DNA of 18,792 nt from Desulfobacteraceae bacterium. GTDB taxonomy: Bacteria; Desulfobacterota; Desulfobacteria; Desulfobacterales; Desulfosalsimonadaceae. The stretch covers positions 1 to 18,792 of the forward strand of contig JAGXHH010000151.1 in NCBI GenBank assembly GCA_024636355.1. Reading direction: 5' to 3'. The notes below the pieces were generated by a model. That model had not been told where the DNA came from, searched no databases, and was given only the letters and a program-made list of their open reading frames with translations. Made by a program: the position numbers and the translations under genes. How positions within the stretch are numbered: the stretch's first letter is position 1; the number at the start of each line of letters is the position of its first letter. Below are positions 13,194 through 18,792 of the stretch, one piece after another.

Positions 13194-14951
13194 TTAAATC
13201 AGTGCCGTGATGTCGGGGAATACAAGGTAGAACATGATGTAGGCCATGAGCAGCGTCAGGGCCAGGTTGAAGCTCTGGCCGCAGAAGTACAGGATCAGTG
13301 GCTTGCCGCCCTTGAAGTATCCCTTGAGTTCGCGGAAATCCGTGGCCAGCCCGATGCTGATGAAGGCCAGGCAGAAGAACCAGCCGCGCAGGTTTTTGGT
13401 CATTCCTTTGAGGATGCCTTGGTCGATCAGGGCGTAACCGACATCCGGTCCCATGGATGCATAGATGGTGGAAAAAAGAATCGATGCGCCGATGAAGCCG
13501 ATAACGAATTTCGGGAAGCGGTGCCAGATTTCAGAGGCGTGCACTTTCTGCCCCGGTACGCAATCGACCCGGGTGCACCAGTAAATGGCCACGCAGAAGG
13601 CGATGCCACCGATGAGGATATTCTGGATCATCTTGATGGTCGCAGCCGTGTAAAGGGCTTTTTCACCCAGGAAGGCACCTGCCGCGGCAACAGCACCCGT
13701 GGCATCGATGGTGCCGCCCATCCAGGCGCCGCCGAGCACTTCGGGCATCCCCACTGCTTTAATAAAGGCCGGCATCACGATCATCATGATCGATGTAAAG
13801 ACCAGGCTGAGGCCGACTGCCAGGGTCAGTTCCTCTTTTTTCGCCCGGCAGGCCGATGCGGTGGCAATGGCCGCCGATACGCCGCACACCGACATGTCCG
13901 CCGAAATTACCATGTTCAATGTTTTCGATTCGATTTTCAGAATTTTCTGCCCGAATTGATAGGTGGTGACCAGAACGATCGGGGTTACGACCCAGGCGAC
14001 GAAAATACCCGGAAGGCCGATGGAAAGGATTTTTCCGAAGAGAATTTCGGCACCCAGCAGCACCAGGCCGGTCTTGATGTAAAATTCCGTCTGAACCGCC
14101 GGTTTAATCCAGGAAGGCGTGCCGATGGTATTGGAGATCAAAAGGCCAATGGCAATCGCCCAGGCGGCATATCCGATGCCGTATGCCTTGGCCGCTGCCT
14201 GGGAGGAGAGCATGTAGGCGACGATCGCCAGGGCGAATACCAGGACGAAGGCTTTTAAAAATTCAGGAAGCGGCTTGCCCATAACTTTGAGCCCTGCTCC
14301 GAACAGCAGGGCGATGATGACGCCGAGACCGACCAGGTAGCCGGCCTGATTGTACGGTTTGACCGTGACCTTCTTTTTAAGATCGGAGACCTTGTTCTGG
14401 GCACCGATCCAGGCGCTGATGGAATCCTTGGCTTCGGCGTTCAACGTCTCATTTTTAAAATTGGCGGCTGCCGCAGCCGACTGCCTGGATGTGGCAACGG
14501 CAAGCGCCCCGGCGGACGCGGCTTGTGCCGCCTCGTATTTGGCCATTGCGGCTGCATTTTTGGCCGCCGCAGCTTCTTCGTTCAGAAAGAAGCTTTGCAG
14601 GGGGTTGTCGGTCCAGCCGTGCGGCTTGGAGGTAAAGACGTTTAAGAACTTGCCGAAACCGGTGCTGTAGGACTTTAATTTGTGTTTGCTTTCAGCCGCT
14701 TCATGCCAGGCAATGGTTTTAAAGGGTGCCCGCTCCATTTCCTTTTCCATGATGGCATTGGCTTCGGCAATTTTTGAATCCATGTTCTCAGGGGGGGCGT
14801 TGAAATAAACGAACATGCCGAAGATCAGGATGAAGAGGCCGAGCCAGATCGCCCAGTAATCCTCTTTTGTCCATAGATCCGAAAGTTTGCTTTCCGCGAC
14901 ATCGATGACGACATCGCTTTCAGGGGGCATCGTTTGTGCCATATCACTCAT
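13194..14951 (-). CDS. YeiH/UPF0324-family putative sulfate exporter with long N-terminal extension
   Basis: A 585-residue inner-membrane protein. The core from about residue 203 onward has many hydrophobic helices and the family hallmark DMSVCGVSAAIA (352-363), plus GGAWMGGTIDATGAVAAAGA and a late FFCLAFISIGLATDF stretch. This is the UPF0324/YeiH (PSE, Cons_hypoth698) family, usually annotated as putative sulfate exporter; substrates are not firmly established. Typical members are near 340 residues. This one adds an extra membrane helix (31-52) and a hydrophilic, Ala-rich, probably coiled-coil region (53-202). The start at 14951 is chosen because AGGAG lies 11 nt upstream and the residues before it are not protein-like. 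The frame upstream to 15068 is rejected. It is the first gene of a two-gene operon. Confidence 0.88.
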   Translation of the reverse strand: MSDMAQTMPPESDVVIDVAESKLSDLWTKEDYWAIWLGLFILIFGMFVYFNAPPENMDSKIAEANAIMEKEMERAPFKTIAWHEAAESKHKLKSYSTGFGKFLNVFTSKPHGWTDNPLQSFFLNEEAAAAKNAAAMAKYEAAQAASAGALAVATSRQSAAAAANFKNETLNAEAKDSISAWIGAQNKVSDLKKKVTVKPYNQAGYLVGLGVIIALLFGAGLKVMGKPLPEFLKAFVLVFALAIVAYMLSSQAAAKAYGIGYAAWAIAIGLLISNTIGTPSWIKPAVQTEFYIKTGLVLLGAEILFGKILSIGLPGIFVAWVVTPIVLVTTYQFGQKILKIESKTLNMVISADMSVCGVSAAIATASACRAKKEELTLAVGLSLVFTSIMMIVMPAFIKAVGMPEVLGGAWMGGTIDATGAVAAAGAFLGEKALYTAATIKMIQNILIGGIAFCVAIYWCTRVDCVPGQKVHASEIWHRFPKFVIGFIGASILFSTIYASMGPDVGYALIDQGILKGMTKNLRGWFFCLAFISIGLATDFRELKGYFKGGKPLILYFCGQSFNLALTLLMAYIMFYLVFPDITALI

Positions 14952-14962
14952 TGGTCTTCCAT

Positions 14963-14967
14963 CTCCT
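14963..14967 (-). promoter_or_regulatory. ribosome binding site of the YeiH-type gene
   Basis: On the minus strand AGGAG lies 11 nt before ATG at 14951. The spacing is long, but it is the only good site, and it argues against the start at 15068. Confidence 0.55.
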
Positions 14968-15093
14968 TTTAATTGCAGGTTTTCAATATCCGTTCGATAT
15001 GTTATGAAAAATCTTTGTGATGCGCTTTCGCGGCTTTCGAAGATGGATAAAAGCAAAAGACATGCCAAGCTCGTTTTCGGGTGACGATTTACC

Positions 15094-15122
15094 TGTATAA
15101 TTCAATTTAATTTTTATTTCAA
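15094..15122 (-). promoter_or_regulatory. predicted sigma-70-type promoter for the YeiH operon
   Basis: On the minus strand TTGAAA (15122-15117) and TATACA (15099-15094) are separated by 17 nt of AT-rich DNA. The -35 matches 5 of 6 and the -10 matches 4 of 6 consensus bases. The transcript would have a leader of about 135 nt. Confidence 0.45.
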
Positions 15123-15291
15123 ATACCTACACTTCCTGCTACAATGTGGCCCGAATCATGAAAAAGGGATCGTCCCTGCCTCCGCAAGGCGGCAGTGCCT
15201 CCCCCGGCAAGCGCCCGGGCCTATTGCCAAGCTGCTGCCTCGTCGGGTGAAAACTGGATCGGTAAGACTGTTTTGTATGCATGAAAAAAGA
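15123..15291. other. non-coding spacer with small GC-rich hairpins
   Basis: This spacer lies between the predicted divergent promoter region and the dispersed element. It holds GGGA-TCG-TCCC (15166-15176) and CTGCCTCC-GCAA-GGCGGCAG (15176-15195, one mismatch). No coding signal or T run was seen. It is part of the 539-nt divergent gap 14952-15490. Confidence 0.4.
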
Positions 15292-15474
15292 GTAATTATT
15301 CAGTTAATAAATCTCCCTGTGTATGGGAACCCGATCAGGTTTCCGGTACGCAGCCGATGCGCTTCCTTCGTCAGCACATCCTATGATCAATGGCGCCAAT
15401 GTCACCGGTTTTCCGTGCACGTGCTCGTGCACGTGCACGGATTGGCTTTTCGCAGAATATAGCTGAATAGTTAC
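15292..15474 (+). repeat. dispersed MITE-like element, copy B (both ends present)
   Basis: A 183-bp element with imperfect terminal inverted repeats: left GTAATTATTCAGTTAATA (15292-15309) and right TATAGCTGAATAGTTAC (15458-15474). The core 15340-15388 matches copy A at 606-654 with only a few changes. A longer palindromic block around CGTGCACGTGCTCGTGCACG lies near 15413-15440, and copy A has a shorter form. It ends 16 nt before the kinase start codon and so forms much of the kinase leader. Confidence 0.85.
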
Positions 15475-15490
15475 CAAATGGATTTTTTTT

Positions 15491-18073
15491 ATGAATAAGC
15501 AAACGGGTTCGCCGCAATCTTCCGGTCAGCGCAAAACGGAAACCAGACGCCGACGTCCTGTCGGGCTGCAGGTTCAGTTCCAGATTGCAATGGGTCTGAT
15601 TTTTCTGCTGTTTTGCGGACTGAGCGCCTTGCTGATTTATAACCACGAAAAAGACAACATCGAAGAGGCGGCGCTTTCCAAATCTCGCATCGTCCTGGCA
15701 GCCGTCGAATCGACGCAGGCTTACGTCCGCAGCGTCCTGCGCCCGAAAATGTACGAGTTGGCCGGCCGCGACGCATTTATAATGGAGGCCATGTCCACCT
15801 CGTATGTATCGCGTGCGGTAATGGATAAATTCAACGAATCGATGCCGATGTACCGGTATCGCCGGGTGGCGGTAAAAGCCCGCAACCCGGTATCGGAGCC
15901 GACCCCGGTGGAAACGGAGATGATCGAACACTTCCGGAAGAACCCCCAGGAAACGCAATGGCAGGGTATCCGGAAAATCGACGGAACCATGGGGTACCTG
16001 TATGCCCGGCCGGTCCGCATGACCGCCTCCTGCCTGAGATGCCACGGAACCCCCGAGGATGCCCCCGTCTCCCTGATCGCACATTACGGCGACGAGCGGG
16101 GATTCGGCTACCGGGCCAATCAGCTTGCCGGGATTACGGCCGTCAGCATTCCCGTACACGGGGCACTGGCAAAAATCCGCAGCCAGGCCTTTTCGGTATT
16201 TCTGGTCTCGCTCGGACTGCTGATCTCCCTCTACGTACTCATCAGCTTCGTGTTCAACCGGCTGGTGGTGCGCAGTCTCAGGGATCTTCTGGGGATTTTC
16301 CGCCGGGGGCTCGTCAACGACCGGGAAATGGCGCTCCTGATCGAAGCGTCGAACAAGAATGAAATTCACGAACTCTCGGAATCGGCCAGCGCCCTGACCG
16401 ATCACCTGAAGACGGCACGCGGGGAACTGGTCCAGTATGCCGAGGAACTTGAGATCCGGGTGGCCGAACGCACCCGGGACCTGGAAGATTCCCGCGCCCG
16501 CCTAAAGGAAAAGATCGCGGCTCGCGACCGCGAACTCCAGACGCTTAATCGGATTGCGGAACTCACAACCCGATCGCTGCGCCTGGCAAATATTCTGCCG
16601 GGTGTGCTGGAGCAGACCCTTGGACTCATCCCGGCAAAGGGGGCGGCCATCTACCTTTTTGCAGAGGGCAACGAGCCGGCTCTGGCATTGGAATACCAGC
16701 GCAACGCGGATAAGCTATCGCCGACGATCGGCAAGCTGGACATGCCCGAGACCCGGGTGCCTTCATCGCTCAAGGAATCGATCTGGATTGCGGCCAGGGG
16801 GGAAATGAGCCATTTTTCCTGCATGCGGAACCAGATGTGCCTCAATGTGCCACTCGTCTGCCGGGAGCGGGTGCTGGGGGTTATGACCTTCGTCGGCATC
16901 GATCTTGGCGATACATCCTCCGATATGCGGTCGCTGCTGCTGTCGATCGGACAGCAGATCGGCATCACGCTCGACAGCCTGAATAATTTCGCCGCGCTTC
17001 ACCAGAGCAAGGAACTGCTCCAGTCGGTATTCGACGGCATTCCGGACATGATGGTCCTGCTGAGTCCCGACCTGGAGATTCGGATGGCCAACCGCGCCTA
17101 TTTGCAGCGTTATCAGCTGCCGCTCGAAGAAGCCCTGAACCAGAAGTGCCGGCCGCTGGATGGTGGGTGCGAATGGCCCCTGGCCGGAGAGCAGCTGACC
17201 CTGGCCATGTCGACCCGACGGTCGACGAAAGAAGAAATCACGACCGGCACCGGTGAAATCTTCATGGTCTATTATTACCCGATACTCGATGAAGCCGAAA
17301 AAGTCTGGGGGGTCCTTCGGTATGCCCGGGACATTACGCTGGAAAAACAGGTGGAGCAGCGGTTTCAGCAGACGGAAAAAATGGCTGCAATGGGACAGCT
17401 GGCAGCCGGCCTCGCCCATGAAATCAATAACCCGATGGGCATCATTCTCTGCTATACGGACCTGATCAAGCGTCAGCTCGAAGGAGACGGTCAGGCCTGC
17501 AAGGATGTGGAGATCATTGAAAAACAGGCCGGCAACTGCCAGCGTATCGTCTCCGACCTGCTCAACTTTTCGAGGCGCCGGAAGACCGAAGCGCAGCCGG
17601 CCGATGTCAACGCGGCCCTGGTGCAGGTCATCGAGATCGTCCGGCAGCAGTTCCGGAAGAACGGGACGGAAATCGACATCGATCTGGCGGAAAATGTGCC
17701 GGTCATATCGATGGACGTGGATAAGATGAAGCAGGTCTTTCTCAATCTGCTCATGAACGCCAACCAGGCCATTGACGAGCCGCCGGGGATGATTCGTGTC
17801 CGGTCCTGGTTCGATATTCGGAAATCGGTTATCCGGATCGCCATACGGGACAACGGCTCCGGCGTGCCGCCGGAAATCGCCGGAAAGATCTTCGATCCCT
17901 TTTTCAGCACCAAACAGACCGGGGAGGGGACCGGATTGGGACTTTCCGTGAGCTATGGAATCGTCAAGGACCACGGGGGCGAGCTGACCATGGAAACCGA
18001 GGTCGGTCAATGGACGGAATTTCTAATTGATTTGCCCGCCCGGCGGGCGGCGGAAAACGGTATGAACCTATGA
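15491..18073 (+). CDS. haem-binding (DUF3365-type) membrane sensor histidine kinase
   Basis: An 860-residue hybrid-architecture sensor. Order: basic N-terminus; TM1 (31-50); periplasmic domain (51-233) of the DUF3365/Tll0287-like kind with a single c-type haem motif C181-L-R-C184-H185; TM2 (234-256); HAMP-like linker (257-308); coiled coil (309-352); GAF domain (about 353-500, with C444, C450, C457); PAS domain (about 506-616, with C553 and C560); HisKA with phospho-acceptor H643 in AHEINNPMG; and HATPase_c with N756 (N box), DNGSG and GTGLGL (G boxes). It should autophosphorylate in response to redox state, a gas or a small ligand at the periplasmic haem, and pass phosphate to the regulator whose ATG overlaps its stop. 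The start has only a weak RBS (TGGA) and lies just after a repeat element. Confidence 0.93.
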   Translation: MNKQTGSPQSSGQRKTETRRRRPVGLQVQFQIAMGLIFLLFCGLSALLIYNHEKDNIEEAALSKSRIVLAAVESTQAYVRSVLRPKMYELAGRDAFIMEAMSTSYVSRAVMDKFNESMPMYRYRRVAVKARNPVSEPTPVETEMIEHFRKNPQETQWQGIRKIDGTMGYLYARPVRMTASCLRCHGTPEDAPVSLIAHYGDERGFGYRANQLAGITAVSIPVHGALAKIRSQAFSVFLVSLGLLISLYVLISFVFNRLVVRSLRDLLGIFRRGLVNDREMALLIEASNKNEIHELSESASALTDHLKTARGELVQYAEELEIRVAERTRDLEDSRARLKEKIAARDRELQTLNRIAELTTRSLRLANILPGVLEQTLGLIPAKGAAIYLFAEGNEPALALEYQRNADKLSPTIGKLDMPETRVPSSLKESIWIAARGEMSHFSCMRNQMCLNVPLVCRERVLGVMTFVGIDLGDTSSDMRSLLLSIGQQIGITLDSLNNFAALHQSKELLQSVFDGIPDMMVLLSPDLEIRMANRAYLQRYQLPLEEALNQKCRPLDGGCEWPLAGEQLTLAMSTRRSTKEEITTGTGEIFMVYYYPILDEAEKVWGVLRYARDITLEKQVEQRFQQTEKMAAMGQLAAGLAHEINNPMGIILCYTDLIKRQLEGDGQACKDVEIIEKQAGNCQRIVSDLLNFSRRRKTEAQPADVNAALVQVIEIVRQQFRKNGTEIDIDLAENVPVISMDVDKMKQVFLNLLMNANQAIDEPPGMIRVRSWFDIRKSVIRIAIRDNGSGVPPEIAGKIFDPFFSTKQTGEGTGLGLSVSYGIVKDHGGELTMETEVGQWTEFLIDLPARRAAENGMNL

Positions 18074-18792
18074 TGAAGGAAACCTTGCTGATCATCGACG
18101 ATGAAGTCGATATGCTCGAAGGAATCAAGCGCCTGTTGGGCTACGAAATGCCGGAACTTCATGTCGAGACATGCGCCGATCCGAAAAAGGCCATCGGCCT
18201 GGCCGCCCGTGAAACCCCGGATGTTGTGCTGTTAGATGTGCGCATGCCCGGCATTGACGGTCTGTCTGTTTTAGCCGGAATCAAACAGAAGGACCCGATG
18301 CTGACGTGCATCATGATGACGGCCCACGGCACCATCGAACTGGCAGTAGACGCCATGAAAACCGGTGCCTACGATTTTATCACCAAGCCGTTTGAAAAAG
18401 AGACGCTGCTCCGGGTGCTCACCAAGGGGCTGGAACGCAACCGGCTGATCCGTGAAAACCGGACGCTTCGCGGCAAGGTGGAAAAGACGGATTATCACGG
18501 AATGATTGGTCGCAGCGCGCCCATGCGGCAGCTGTTTGACCGGATTGGTTCCATCGCCCGATCGGATTACAGCGTGCTGATCCGGGGAGAAAGCGGCACC
18601 GGCAAAGAGCTGACGGCCCGTGCCGTGCATGCCGAAAGCCGCCGCAACCGGCGTGAACTGGTAATCGTCAACTGTCCGGCGATTCCGGAACACTTACTGG
18701 AAAGCGAGCTTTTCGGCCATCGCCGAGGGGCGTTCACGGGGGCGGACCGCGACCAGCGGGGGCTTTTCGAGGAGGCCGACGGCGGCACGCTG
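18070..18792 (+). CDS. NtrC-family sigma-54-dependent response regulator (3' end outside window)
   Basis: 241 residues of a response regulator that continues past the window. The receiver domain (1-125) has acidic pocket D10, D11, phospho-acceptor D56 (LLDVRMPG), a conserved threonine in MTAHG, and K106 in TKPF. A linker follows, then the AAA+ domain from about 143 with Walker A GESGTGKE (173-180) and the loop GAFTGA (220-225) that contacts sigma-54. The ATPase therefore activates sigma-54 promoters after phosphorylation. The DNA-binding domain is not in the window. The start ATG overlaps the kinase stop as ATGA; a second ATG follows at once at 18073. It is the cognate partner of the haem kinase by position. 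Targets are not visible; no convincing sigma-54 promoter was found here. Confidence 0.94.
   Translation, partial: MMKETLLIIDDEVDMLEGIKRLLGYEMPELHVETCADPKKAIGLAARETPDVVLLDVRMPGIDGLSVLAGIKQKDPMLTCIMMTAHGTIELAVDAMKTGAYDFITKPFEKETLLRVLTKGLERNRLIRENRTLRGKVEKTDYHGMIGRSAPMRQLFDRIGSIARSDYSVLIRGESGTGKELTARAVHAESRRNRRELVIVNCPAIPEHLLESELFGHRRGAFTGADRDQRGLFEEADGGTL

Noticed and set aside
12906..14258. 450-codon open frame on the + strand opposite the YeiH-type gene
   Set aside because: It is a shadow of the minus-strand transporter: it has no membrane or domain pattern, is rich in His, Gly, Arg and Asp, and lacks an RBS. The minus frame carries clear family motifs.
15135..15160. TGGC-containing stretch as a sigma-54 promoter for the kinase
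   Set aside because: The -24-like TGGC has no matching GC-type -12 element at the right distance.
15417..15470. Possible operator for the kinase at the CGTGCACG palindromes
   Set aside because: The same palindromes occur in copy A before an unrelated gene and belong to the dispersed element, so there is no specific evidence for a regulator site.

Overview
The window looks like chromosomal DNA from an anaerobic deltaproteobacterium (Desulfobacterota, probably Desulfobacterales). This is an inference from the style of the proteins (Liv-type ABC transporter beside an acyl-CoA synthetase, Mo/W-bis-MGD oxidoreductase, haem-binding DUF3365-type histidine kinase with a sigma-54 activator) and from the repeat-rich intergenic gaps. 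No rRNA, tRNA, CRISPR array, integrase or transposase gene was found.

Layout. (1) Bases 1-3848, + strand: the 3' end of a livH-like permease, livK (binding protein), livG and livF (ATPases) of a branched-chain-amino-acid-type ABC importer. livM is not in the window. A strong stem-loop lies between livK and livG, and livF starts at a TTG inside livG. (2) 4181-6007, +: an AMP-forming acyl-CoA synthetase. Its position suggests the importer may feed an organic acid to CoA activation instead of carrying amino acids. (3) 6332-8563, +: a cytoplasmic molybdopterin oxidoreductase with one N-terminal [4Fe-4S] motif. (4) 8702-9247, +: a 5'-truncated amidase remnant that begins exactly where a repeat tract ends. 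(5) 9669-11834, +: a DeaD/CsdA-type DEAD-box RNA helicase with a DbpA-type RNA-binding domain and an 8 x 10-residue C-terminal repeat, closed by a strong terminator. (6) 12044-12610, +: an uncharacterised 188-residue protein. (7) 12876-14951, - strand: a YeiH/UPF0324-family transporter with an unusual N-terminal extension, followed by a small single-pass membrane protein. A bidirectional terminator at 12810-12854 separates this operon from the + strand gene. (8) 15491-18792, +: a membrane histidine kinase with a periplasmic CxxCH haem site, overlapping by 4 nt an NtrC-family response regulator that runs off the window.

The most unusual part is the intergenic DNA. Almost every gap holds a different repeat: three arrays of different heptamers, a 126-bp near-perfect palindrome starting at the livF stop codon, two REP/REPIN-like inverted pairs (one with GTAG at both ends), a MITE-like element with 24-bp terminal inverted repeats and a relic of its end 4 kb away, and a ~180-bp element with terminal inverted repeats present twice in the same orientation upstream of livK and of the kinase. 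No clearly new multi-gene system is evident. The best leads are these repeat families, the extended YeiH transporter with its small partner, and the haem-sensing two-component pair.
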